Below, one piece after another: positions 24,883-32,982 of a DNA stretch of 64,000 nucleotides. Source of the stretch: Frankia nepalensis (GTDB taxonomy: Bacteria > Actinomycetota > Actinomycetes > Frankiales > Frankiaceae). The number at the start of each line of letters is the position of its first letter. Within the stretch, counting starts at the first letter, position 1. The DNA is taken from the NCBI RefSeq assembly GCF_016786325.1, contig NZ_JADWYU010000140.1, positions 32,891 through 96,890 of the forward strand, read 5' to 3'. A program made the translations under genes and the position numbers. The notes under the pieces are model-generated. The model saw only the letters and a program-made list of their open reading frames with translations, did not search any database and was not told the origin of the DNA.

Positions 24883-26226
24883 TCAGCGCGGGCAGCGCAG
24901 GTCGGGAGTCCCGAGACCCATGATCAGGTCGCAGTACGCGGCCCGGGTGACCTGCCAGCCCGCCGGGGTGAGTACCGCCTCGCCGAAGGCGTCCGTGGGG
25001 TTGCGCGCCGCCAGCAAGGCCCGCGGAGACACAGTCGGGTCGGTGAACGAGACCCACAGCCCCGCCGAGACGGTGCCCGGAGCGACGACGAGCATCTGGT
25101 CAACCCGCACCGACAGGGTGGCCGCGAACCGGGGATACCGGGCCGCCACCTTGTCCCGTAGCGACGCCAGCGCCGGGCCGTCCTGCACCGCGGCGGCGAA
25201 CTGGTCGTCGGGGACACCGGCGGCGAAGGCGTCGTGGAACGCGGCGCGGACCGCGTCCGCCGTCGTCTCGTCCGGTGGCGCCGGCGGCGCCGGCTGCCCG
25301 ACGAGTTCGATGCCCTCCGCGACGCGGGCGATGACCGCCGGGTCGACCGGGCTTGGGCCCGCGGCCTCGACCGTGACCAGGGTGCCGTCCGGCGCCGTCC
25401 ACAGCAGGGCGGCACGGTAGCGATGATCAGCTGGCGTCGGGCGCCGGGCAGGGTCGGAGGCGGTGTTGGAGTCGGCGCGGGCCAGGACCGCGGGCCTGCT
25501 GGCGACGATCGTCTCGGCCACATCGACCGTCCCGACCTGGTCGAGGGGATAGTGGTTGTCGCTGCTCAGCTGGGCGGCGGCGTTCGGCGGAGCGTAGGGA
25601 TCCCAGGTGACGGTCACCCAGATCAACGCTGGCGAGGCCAGGCCGGCGGCCGGCGTCACCAGCGCTGTGGAGCCGGACCTGGCCAACGTGGCTGGGTCGG
25701 TGGCGCCAGGCAGCGCGAACTGGCTGATGTAGCTGAACGGGCCGAAGAAGCCGGCCGCCTGCGTCAGCAGGGGGAAGTCGTCGCCGAGGCCGTCGATGGC
25801 GAAGGCCAGATTGTTGGGCGCATTCGAACCAGCGGAGGCGTAGACCCGGGCCGCCAGGTCGCCGCGGTGGGTCATGCCGGCGGGCAGCCAGCCGACGGTG
25901 AAGCCGCCGTGGGCGTAGAGCGGCATGGACATCGGTGGGTCGGCCTCCGATGGGTCGGTCGCGGCGACGACGGTGGCGGAGCCATCGCCGAGCAGGCGCG
26001 TGGGAATCGCGACGCCCGCGGCGACCAGGACGACAAGACCGGCGACGCCGCCGATGAGAACCCGAGCACGGCGCCGGCGGGCTCGGGCACGGACGCCGGC
26101 GGCGAACGCGGCCGGTTCGATGAGGGCGCGGCGGCGGGCGAGCGGCCCGCGCAGAGCGCGGATACCTTCGGCCAGGTCATCGGTGGTCGGTGTGCGGTCG
26201 GTTGGCGTGCGGCCAGTGGGGGTCAC
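24883..26226 (-). CDS. Membrane protein partnered with ECF sigma factor (anti-sigma-like)
   Basis: Length is 447 residues with a GTG start at 26226 that overlaps the sigma gene's TGA (GTGA overlap), so the two are translationally coupled. A cytoplasmic N-terminus of about 55 residues is followed by one membrane helix (about 56-74) and a long extracytoplasmic region. No zinc-binding HxxxCxxC motif is present, so it is not a ZAS-type anti-sigma factor. The role as a membrane-bound regulator of the adjacent sigma factor is inferred from coupling and topology only. The outer region could sense an envelope signal. Confidence 0.75.
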   Translation of the reverse strand: MTPTGRTPTDRTPTTDDLAEGIRALRGPLARRRALIEPAAFAAGVRARARRRRARVLIGGVAGLVVLVAAGVAIPTRLLGDGSATVVAATDPSEADPPMSMPLYAHGGFTVGWLPAGMTHRGDLAARVYASAGSNAPNNLAFAIDGLGDDFPLLTQAAGFFGPFSYISQFALPGATDPATLARSGSTALVTPAAGLASPALIWVTVTWDPYAPPNAAAQLSSDNHYPLDQVGTVDVAETIVASRPAVLARADSNTASDPARRPTPADHRYRAALLWTAPDGTLVTVEAAGPSPVDPAVIARVAEGIELVGQPAPPAPPDETTADAVRAAFHDAFAAGVPDDQFAAAVQDGPALASLRDKVAARYPRFAATLSVRVDQMLVVAPGTVSAGLWVSFTDPTVSPRALLAARNPTDAFGEAVLTPAGWQVTRAAYCDLIMGLGTPDLRCPR

Positions 26227-26882
26227 TGTGCCTCCCCTCGAGCGCGGCGGGCCGGCGCGGGACGGGTCGTTGAGTCGAGCTCCTTGGTGACGGTGTCCGC
26301 GGGCTCGTTGGTCAGGACGTCGGCCAGTGGACCGACGGGGGGTGTGGGTGCGCGGCTCGATGGGGCGAAGCCGCGCAACGGGTGGCTGTCGCGCAGCTTC
26401 GCCAGCCCTCGGGAGGCCTGGGAGCGGACCGTGCCGACGGTGCAGCCGAGGACGGCGGCGACGTCGGCCTCGGGCAGGTCGTCGAAATAGCGCAGTACCA
26501 GCACCGCCCGCTGCCGGGGCGGCAGGGCGCGCAGCGCCCGGATGAGCGCCTCGTGCGCGGCGAGCCGGTCGGCCGGGTCGCCGGCGCCGGGGTCGGCCGG
26601 GTCGGCGGTCCACTCCCCGTCAACGAACAGCGGTACCTCGCCCACCCGCGCCCGCAGCGTGCGCCAGCGGGAGGTGGCCGCGTTGACCAGGGCGCGGCGG
26701 ACATAGGCCTCCGGCTTCGGGTCGTTCATCCGGCCCCAGTGCCGGTAGGTGCGCTCGAACGCGCCCTGCAGCAGGTCCTCGCCCGCCGCCCAGTCCCCGC
26801 CGACGAGCAACACGGCGCTCAGCAGCAGTCGATCCGCGCAGTCGGCGACAAAGCGTTCAAAGCTGGCATCGTCGGCGGGCAC
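26223..26882 (-). CDS. ECF sigma factor (SigE/SigE-like family)
   Basis: Length is 219 residues. Region 2 runs through GEDLLQGAFERTYRHWGRM and EAYVRRALVNAATSRWR. Region 4 is LRALPPRQRAVLVLRYFDDL followed by PEADVAAVLGCTVGTVRSQASRGLAKLR. After region 4 there is a 40-residue Pro/Thr-rich tail. The GTG at 26882 is chosen because AGGGAG lies at proper distance upstream; an in-frame GTG/ATG at 26906 is less likely. It directs RNA polymerase to a small stress or envelope regulon and is coupled to the downstream membrane protein gene. Its own promoter was not recognised. Confidence 0.9.
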   Translation of the reverse strand: MPADDASFERFVADCADRLLLSAVLLVGGDWAAGEDLLQGAFERTYRHWGRMNDPKPEAYVRRALVNAATSRWRTLRARVGEVPLFVDGEWTADPADPGAGDPADRLAAHEALIRALRALPPRQRAVLVLRYFDDLPEADVAAVLGCTVGTVRSQASRGLAKLRDSHPLRGFAPSSRAPTPPVGPLADVLTNEPADTVTKELDSTTRPAPARRARGEAQ

Positions 26883-27358
26883 GCCTCGTCTCCCTGAAAA
26901 AACCACCGTTGCCCTGTCCCGTACGCATTCGCCCCGTCCCGCGATGCCTCGCGAACCGGACTTGTCGGCGCTCGCGCACTCGAAGGAGGATCGTCCTCAA
27001 TGTGCGCCCGAGGGCTCAAGTGGCCCAGCGGGCAGTGGCTGCGTGGTCCGTACACCGGCCGCGACACATGCCGGGAGTGTTGTCAAACAGGTCGAGATCA
27101 GCGCCGCCCATGGGTGACTGTACGAGTCGACAGTGTCTGGTGCGTCACCACCGGGTACGATCGACACGTGCATCCCGACCTGCCCAACCTGGGGGCAATG
27201 GATGGCGGTTGATCTGGTAGATGGTCGCGCTCCGGCGAGTGAGGTCCACGTCGAACCGCTGAAACTGTCGGGCGGCGGCCTTACTCTGAGGGCGCGCGAC
27301 GGCAGGGCGGATCCGATTGCGGCGGTCTGCGCCGCACGACGAGAGGAGGCAATCGACG
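26883..27358. other. 476 bp interval between the sigma gene and the accessory stretch
   Basis: There is no firmly supported gene. The box TACGAT (27156-27161) lies 6 nt before a GTG at 27168 that opens a 14-codon frame ending at 27212. An ATG at 27202 with GGGGG upstream opens a 90-codon frame that runs into the next gene in another frame. Both are noted but not called. Codon and base use become less GC-biased from here to about 28.3 kb. Confidence 0.4.
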
Positions 27359-27568
27359 ATGACGGCTCCGCCTACGCCCGATGTCGACCTGTACATCGCA
27401 ACCGAGGAGGACTTCCAGGCGGCGAAGGCGAACGCGCTCCGGCGGGCCGGTTGCACGCTGGAGGAGCTTCGTGAGCAGGCGCGTACGGGAGAGTTCCGGT
27501 CGTCCAGGGCCTACATCGCGTGGGTCTTCCTCAGGTGCCTCGAGGAACGAGCTCGCGCTGACGCGTGA
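27359..27568 (+). CDS. Small acidic/helical protein, first gene of an unknown pair
   Basis: Length is 69 residues. The ATG at 27359 has GAGGAGG upstream at good distance. The protein is mostly helical and charged, with the stretch FQAAKANALRRAGCTLEEL followed by REQARTGEFRSSRAYIAW. No DNA-binding fold is evident. The next gene starts about 20 nt after its stop, so the two are probably co-transcribed. A small charged protein preceding a larger globular partner resembles toxin-antitoxin layout; that is inference from architecture only. Confidence 0.65.
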   Translation: MTAPPTPDVDLYIATEEDFQAAKANALRRAGCTLEELREQARTGEFRSSRAYIAWVFLRCLEERARADA

Positions 27569-27590
27569 GGCGGTCCGCTTCGCCGCCGAG

Positions 27591-28220
27591 ATGTCCGATC
27601 TTCTGAATGGCACGATCTGCGCTGGTGTCAGGCTCGGGGTCGCGACGTTGCGCGACAACCAGCGTGTGGCTGTCGGCTACGGGGTCAACGCCCGTGACTG
27701 GGACGTGCCCGCCGGCATTCCGATCACGCGGGGCAGGGCTGTCCGTTGTTACCTGGGGCTGTCCTACCAGCTCGTCCCCGACGACGCGCACCGCTACCTG
27801 ATGGTCGAAAGCTCGATGCTCGGGATCTTTCTTGGTCCCGACCTGGATGAGTGCCTGTTCCACTACGACTACGAGCGGAACAAGCCTGACGGTTATCCGG
27901 AGGCGCACTTGCAGGTCGAGGCGGCCTCCGACAGCTGGCGGAAGCTTCTCTCATCTGCGTCTGGGGCCAAGGATGAGCTGGCCAAGCTGCATCTGCCGGT
28001 CGGCGGACGTCGCTTCCGCCCCACCGTCGAGGACATCGTCGAGTTCCTGATCGTCGAGAACCTGGCCGACGCCCACCCCGGCTGGCACGGTCGGGTGGAG
28101 GCATCACGGAACTCGTTCCAAGCTCTCCAGCTCCGCGCCGCCATCCGGCGCAACCAGCCCGTCGCATGCGGCATCCTGCGCGAACTGGGATACAAGCTCC
28201 AGGAGCCGTCACCAAACTGA
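27591..28220 (+). CDS. Unknown conserved-looking protein, second gene of the pair
   Basis: Length is 209 residues from the ATG at 27591; the frame is open upstream, so a non-ATG start nearer 27558, overlapping the first gene, is possible. Features include HYDYERNKPDGYPEAHLQVE, with spaced His, Asp and Glu that could form an active site or metal site, and a C-terminal LHLPVGGRRFRPTVEDIVEF. No membrane segment or signal is present, so it should be cytoplasmic. I do not recognise a named family. Base composition is less extreme than in flanking housekeeping genes, suggesting acquisition. Confidence 0.65.
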   Translation: MSDLLNGTICAGVRLGVATLRDNQRVAVGYGVNARDWDVPAGIPITRGRAVRCYLGLSYQLVPDDAHRYLMVESSMLGIFLGPDLDECLFHYDYERNKPDGYPEAHLQVEAASDSWRKLLSSASGAKDELAKLHLPVGGRRFRPTVEDIVEFLIVENLADAHPGWHGRVEASRNSFQALQLRAAIRRNQPVACGILRELGYKLQEPSPN

Positions 28221-28366
28221 CCGCTCCGCCGCAAACCTCACCGGTCGCATGGCAGGCCGTGAGGGCGATTGTCGGCGACGCGGCGGACGCGAGAGCACGC
28301 CGGTACGGAACTACTCGTCCTTCCGCCTCCTGAGCTGTCGGTCCACAATCGGACCTGGAAAGGGGG

Positions 28367-29374
28367 ATGGGTGTGAACAGGCGTTTGTCCGCCAGCGGGT
28401 GCATGTTCGGGTTGGCCTACGGCGACGCGCTGGGGCGGCCGACGGAGTTCAAGCGCTACGAGGAGATCGTGGCCGTCTACGGCCCGGGCGGTCCCCGTGA
28501 GCTGACGGGCGACCCCGCGCTGGTCACTGACGACACCCAGATGACCCTGAGCGTGGCCGGCGCCCTGCTGGACACCGGCCTGCCGGTCACCGCGGACCGA
28601 CTGGAGCCGCATCTGCGCCAGCGGTTCCTGGACTGGGCGATGAGCCCCGACAACAACCGGGCCCCGGGCATGACCTGCCTGCGCTCCATCGGTCGGCTCG
28701 CCGAGGGTCTGCCCTGGGCCGAGGCGACCGACCATGGGTCGAAGGGCTGCGGCGCGAACATGAGGGTTGCGCCGGTGGGCCTGCTGCCGGGCCTGAACGA
28801 CGAGGTGCGCGCCGCCGTCGCCCAGTTCCAGTCGGCCCTCACGCACGGCCATCCCACGGCGCTGGCCGCCAGCGAGCTGACCGCGTTCGCCGTGCACTGG
28901 CTGCGCGCCGGACTGCTCCCCGCGGATCTTCCGGCGGCCCTGCGCGAGCGTTGCGGGACCCAGCGCGCCGTCTACCACGGCGACTGGCTCGGCGACCTCT
29001 GGCAGGGCCCGGCGATCGCGGGTCCCGAGGAGTTCATCGCCCGGGGCTGGGACGAGTGCCTCGCCGTGCTCGACCGGCTGGACGCGGCGCTGCGGCGCCC
29101 GGATGCGGGCGGCGATCCATGTCTGGCCACGGGCGAAGGCTGGATCGCGGAGGAGGCACTCGCCACTGCCGCGCTCTGTTTCCTCCTGCATGCCGACGAC
29201 CCGGTGGCCGCGCTGGGCCGGGCCGCGGCGACCTCCGGTGACTCTGACTCGATCGCGTGCCTGGCCGGCGCCTTCGCCGGCGCCGCCCACGGCCTGGACG
29301 CCTGGCCACCTTCGTGGGCCGAACGCATCGAGTACCGTTCCGACCTCGCCCGCGTGGCCAGCGCCTGGGACTGA
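28367..29374 (+). CDS. ADP-ribosylglycohydrolase (ARH/DraG family)
   Basis: Length is 335 residues. The dinuclear-metal motifs of the family are present: GLAYGDALGRPTE, VTDDTQMTL (Asp 55, Asp 56) and the C-terminal SGDSDSIACLAGAFAG (Asp 292, Asp 294). It should remove ADP-ribose from proteins or small molecules in the cytoplasm. GGGGG precedes the ATG at 28367; an in-frame GTG at 28373 fits the same ribosome site. Nothing here looks like a nitrogenase-regulating draT-draG pair, since no ADP-ribosyltransferase gene adjoins. An unknown 111-residue gene follows 30 bp downstream. Confidence 0.9.
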   Translation: MGVNRRLSASGCMFGLAYGDALGRPTEFKRYEEIVAVYGPGGPRELTGDPALVTDDTQMTLSVAGALLDTGLPVTADRLEPHLRQRFLDWAMSPDNNRAPGMTCLRSIGRLAEGLPWAEATDHGSKGCGANMRVAPVGLLPGLNDEVRAAVAQFQSALTHGHPTALAASELTAFAVHWLRAGLLPADLPAALRERCGTQRAVYHGDWLGDLWQGPAIAGPEEFIARGWDECLAVLDRLDAALRRPDAGGDPCLATGEGWIAEEALATAALCFLLHADDPVAALGRAAATSGDSDSIACLAGAFAGAAHGLDAWPPSWAERIEYRSDLARVASAWD

Positions 29375-29404
29375 CAGCTCTCAGCGGTTGGTCTAGGTCT
29401 TTCG

Positions 29405-29740
29405 ATGGGGGCGGATGTGGCTCTGAGTGGCGGCTGGTCGGTTCTCGACGAGGTCACGACCCTCTGGGCGGAACATCGTGGGCTGACGTTCCCAGACAGC
29501 CTGCGGTGGTTGGAGGCGCCGAACGGCGATGCTGTCCCGTTGCTGGACACCTTCATGGCCGGTTGTGTCGCGACCTACATCGCCAACCGCGGCGCTCTTG
29601 ATGCGGAACAACGGGGGATCCTTCGGGACTGCGCCCATGACCTGAGGTCGCTCCGCCGGCGTCCGCGAGGCGATGGGGCCAGGTATCTCGCTCGTCTACT
29701 CCGCATGGCCGACCTGATCGAGCAGGCACTCGACGCGTGA
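29405..29740 (+). CDS. Unknown 111-residue protein following the ADP-ribosylglycohydrolase gene
   Basis: The protein is helical, with TLWAEHRGLTFPDSLRWLEA near the start and a basic helix RDLRSLRRRPRG-like region before a leucine-rich C-terminus (RYLARLLRMADLIEQAL). It starts 30 bp after the upstream stop in the same direction, so it is probably in an operon with it. No family is recognised. It could be an accessory or immunity-type partner; there is no direct evidence. Confidence 0.6.
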   Translation: MGADVALSGGWSVLDEVTTLWAEHRGLTFPDSLRWLEAPNGDAVPLLDTFMAGCVATYIANRGALDAEQRGILRDCAHDLRSLRRRPRGDGARYLARLLRMADLIEQALDA

Positions 29741-29809
29741 CCTCTCCCAATGTTGGCGGTTGCGTGACCCCGGTCCGGGGCTGTCGGACCCATCAGTGAT
29801 GATGCCGGT

Positions 29810-30724
29810 ATGCCCTCCCACGCTCATGAGGCGCTCCTCGTGATGACCCGCGCGGACCCCACCCTGCCCGACTGGATACAGACCCAGCTCGGCGACCCGG
29901 TCGCGCCCTGTCATCACGCGCGCCTGTCAGACCCGACGGTCCGCCCACACATGTTCCAGGCCGACACGGTGGTGGTGCTCTCCGACGAGGCCGACGACCC
30001 GACACGCGCCACGGTCGTCGAGGTGCAGGGCGCCGCGGAACCGGGCAAGCTGGCGACCTGGAAGCTCTACTGCGCGCAGGCGGAGGCGGAGCTCACCAAG
30101 TCCGTCCGGAGGAAGAAGCCGGTCACGGTCCGCAGCACGCTGGTCGTCTTCTTCTCCCATCCGGCCGTCGCCGCCTGGTACCGGGCCGAGATCGCGCAGG
30201 ACACCTCAGCCGTGCGGCTCCACCCGCGGTTCGTCACCCCCGCCGACATCGATCTGATCGTCGACGCGGCGGTGGCCGCGACCAACCCCATGCGAGTGCT
30301 GTTCTCGGCGTTCTGCCACCGGGGCAAGGACACCGTGGCCGCGATGTTCGGCGCGCTGCTCGCCGCCCTCGCCGGCCTGGAGCGCGATCAGAAGCTCTTC
30401 TACGATGACGTGATAGCGGGCGGGTTCTCTCCGGCGACCCGGACACGATGGGAGATGTTCCTCATGACGACCGCCACTGGCCAGCGGTACCACACGGAGA
30501 TCTACAACACGATCGACCGAGAGGCCCAGGCTCGTGGTGAGGCACGTGGCGAGGCCCGCGGGAAGGCACAGTCGGTGCTGGACCTGCTTGGGGACCGGGG
30601 CATGGCGGTTCCCGACTCGATCCGCCAGACGATCCTCGCCTGCGCCGACCTCGACCAGATTCGTCGCTGGCAGCGCCGCGCGCTCACCGCGGTCACCGTG
30701 CAAGACGTCATTTCCGGCGAATGA
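29810..30724 (+). CDS. Rpn-like PD-(D/E)XK nuclease family protein
   Basis: Length is 304 residues. The nuclease core shows an Asp in MFQADTVVVL (D52) followed by TVVEVQG (E71-x-Q73), the ExQ form of the PD-(D/E)XK active site. The C-terminus has the basic repeat ARGEARGEARGKAQ before LDLLGDRGMAVPDS, a layout common in Rpn/YhgA-like recombination-promoting nucleases and their transposase-like relatives. It would act on DNA in the cytoplasm. Its stop overlaps the start of the sulfatase gene by 4 nt (ATGA), an unexpected coupling. ATG at 29810; no strong ribosome site. Confidence 0.7.
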   Translation: MPSHAHEALLVMTRADPTLPDWIQTQLGDPVAPCHHARLSDPTVRPHMFQADTVVVLSDEADDPTRATVVEVQGAAEPGKLATWKLYCAQAEAELTKSVRRKKPVTVRSTLVVFFSHPAVAAWYRAEIAQDTSAVRLHPRFVTPADIDLIVDAAVAATNPMRVLFSAFCHRGKDTVAAMFGALLAALAGLERDQKLFYDDVIAGGFSPATRTRWEMFLMTTATGQRYHTEIYNTIDREAQARGEARGEARGKAQSVLDLLGDRGMAVPDSIRQTILACADLDQIRRWQRRALTAVTVQDVISGE

Positions 30725-32961
30725 CCCGGCCGCCGCGGGGCGCGCCGAACGTCGTCGTGATCCTCCTCGACGATCTCGGGTTCGCGCAGTTCGGCGCCTA
30801 CGGCTCGGACATCGCCACGCCCGCGGTCGACCGGCTTGCCGCGGGCGGGCTGCGCTACAACCGCTTCCACGTGACCGCGCTGTGCTCGCCGACCCGCGCC
30901 GCGCGGCTGACCGGGCGCAACCACCACGGGGTCGGCATGGGCTTCCTCGCCGACCTGCCGACCACCGACCCGGGCTACACCGCCCGCATCCCGCGCTCCG
31001 CGGCCACGCTGCCCCGGCTGTTGCGTGACGCCGGCTACAACACGATGGCGGTCGGCAAGTGGCACCTCGTCCCGGCCGGCGAGCGCAGCTCCGCCGGCCC
31101 GTTCGACCGCTGGCCGCTGGGGCTCGGCTTCGAGCGCTACTACGGCTTCCTGCGCGGCGACGCGAACCACTGGGCGCCGGAGCTGGTCCGTGACAACTCC
31201 TACGTCGAGCCGCCGGCAGGCCCGCTCGGCGGCTACCACCTGACCGAGGACCTTGCCGACCAGGCGGTCCGGATGGTGGTGAACCAGCAGGAGTCGGCGC
31301 CCGGCAAGCCGTTCTTCCTCTACTTCGCCACGGGCGCGATGCACGCCCCGCACCACGTCGAGCGGTCCTGGGCGGACGCCTACGCGGGCCGTTTCGACCT
31401 CGGCTGGGACCGCTGGCGCGAGGAGGTCTTCGCCCGCCAGCTCGCCTCGGGGGTCGTCCCGGCCGGCACGACGCTCACCGAGCGGCCGTCCTGGGTCCCC
31501 GGCTGGGCGGACCTCTCCGCCGACCAGCGCCGCGTCTTCGCGCGCATGCACGAGGTGTACGCCGGGTTCCTTTCGCACACCGACGCGCAGATCGGCAAGG
31601 TCGTCGACGCGCTCGAACGGCTCGGGGTGCTCGACAACACGCTGCTGTTCGTGATGTCCGACAACGGCGCGAGCGCCGAGGGCGGCGTGGGCGGCACCTC
31701 CAACGAGCACACCTTCACCCACCAGGTGATCGACGACCTCGCGGACAACCTGGCCCGCCTGGACGACTGGGGCGGACAGCGGGGCTACCCGCACTACGCG
31801 TGGGGCTGGGCGTGGGCCGGCAACACGCCGTTTCGGCTGTGGAAGCGCTACACCTGGCTCGGCGGCACGCGGGTCCCGATGATCGTGCACTGGCCGGCCG
31901 GCATCGACCCGGCCGCGAGCCGGGCCGCGGGTGGGGTGCGCGGCCAGGTCGGCCACGCGGTCGACATCCTGCCGACGGTTCTCGACGCCTGCGGGATCGA
32001 GCTGCCCGAGTCGGTGGACGGTGTGCATCAGCAGCGGGTCGCGGGCGCGAGCCTGCGGCCGACGTTCACCGACCCGGCCGCGCCGAGCCCGCGCACGACG
32101 CAGTACTTCGAGATGCTCGGCTCCCGCTCGATCATCGCCGACGGCTGGAAGGCGACCACCGACCACGTCTCGGAGGGTGTCATCGACGAGGAGCGGCTGA
32201 TGGAGGGCAGCCGGCACTTCGACGACGACCACTGGTCGCTGTTCCGCCTGGACGACGACTTCTCCGAGGCGCGCGACGTCGCGGGCGAGCACCCCGACGT
32301 GGTGAAGAAGCTGGAACGGCTGTGGTTCGCCGAGGCCGGCGCGAACAACGTGCTCCCGCTCTATGACGGCCTGGTGAAGCGGATCGGTTCACTGCTGCCC
32401 CGCGAGTACCCGCCGGCGCAGACCGTCGTGCTGTACCCGGAGGGTGGGCCCGTCTCGGACGACTCGCTGCCGCTGATGTTCGGCGGCGCCCGGGTCATCG
32501 CCGACGTGGAGGTGCCGGAGCCGGCCGGGCAGGCCGCCGGGGTGCTGTTCGCCCTCGGGGACTGGACGGGCGGGTTCGCCGCCTACGTCGTGGACGGGAC
32601 GCTGCGCGTCGCGGCCGCCATCCCGGGCGTGGACGTCGAGGTGGCGGCTGACCGGCCGCTGCCGGCCGGCCGGCACTGGGCCGGCCTGGTGCTGCGGCCC
32701 GACCCGACCGGTGGCCTGCACGTCGACGCGGTCGTCGACGGCGAGACCGTCGGGACCACCCGCGTCGACCACACGCTGCCGTTCGTCTGGCAGCACGGCG
32801 GCACGTCGATCACGCTGGGCGCCGACCGCGGCCTGCCGGTCAGCGAGGGCTACCGCCCGCCGTTCCCATGGACCGGAACGCTGCACCAGGTGCGCATCGA
32901 CGCCGGTTCCCAGCTGCCGCCCGAGCGCGACTTCCTGCGCATGGCGCTGCGGGTCGAGTGA
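30721..32961 (+). CDS. Arylsulfatase (type I, formylglycine-dependent)
   Basis: Length is 746 residues. The sulfatase signature is LCSPTRAARLTGR with Cys 55, which must be converted to formylglycine. Metal-binding acidic residues lie in ILLDDLGF (D17, D18) and VMSDNGA. The core ends near residue 560. A C-terminal beta-rich region (about 590-746, containing AGVLFALGDWTGGFAAYVVD) resembles the tail of long arylsulfatases. It hydrolyses sulfate esters to release sulfate. No signal peptide is visible, so it is probably cytoplasmic. No formylglycine-generating enzyme gene is in the window. The start overlaps the nuclease gene stop. Confidence 0.92.
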   Translation: MTRPPRGAPNVVVILLDDLGFAQFGAYGSDIATPAVDRLAAGGLRYNRFHVTALCSPTRAARLTGRNHHGVGMGFLADLPTTDPGYTARIPRSAATLPRLLRDAGYNTMAVGKWHLVPAGERSSAGPFDRWPLGLGFERYYGFLRGDANHWAPELVRDNSYVEPPAGPLGGYHLTEDLADQAVRMVVNQQESAPGKPFFLYFATGAMHAPHHVERSWADAYAGRFDLGWDRWREEVFARQLASGVVPAGTTLTERPSWVPGWADLSADQRRVFARMHEVYAGFLSHTDAQIGKVVDALERLGVLDNTLLFVMSDNGASAEGGVGGTSNEHTFTHQVIDDLADNLARLDDWGGQRGYPHYAWGWAWAGNTPFRLWKRYTWLGGTRVPMIVHWPAGIDPAASRAAGGVRGQVGHAVDILPTVLDACGIELPESVDGVHQQRVAGASLRPTFTDPAAPSPRTTQYFEMLGSRSIIADGWKATTDHVSEGVIDEERLMEGSRHFDDDHWSLFRLDDDFSEARDVAGEHPDVVKKLERLWFAEAGANNVLPLYDGLVKRIGSLLPREYPPAQTVVLYPEGGPVSDDSLPLMFGGARVIADVEVPEPAGQAAGVLFALGDWTGGFAAYVVDGTLRVAAAIPGVDVEVAADRPLPAGRHWAGLVLRPDPTGGLHVDAVVDGETVGTTRVDHTLPFVWQHGGTSITLGADRGLPVSEGYRPPFPWTGTLHQVRIDAGSQLPPERDFLRMALRVE

Positions 32962-32982
32962 GCGCGGTCCCGCCGCCCCCGC

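Noticed and set aside
27202..27474. 90-codon frame with ATG at 27202 and GGGGG upstream
   Set aside because: Its last 115 bases overlap the better supported gene at 27359 in another frame, third-position base use is mixed and the tail is RG-rich. It might be a gene remnant.
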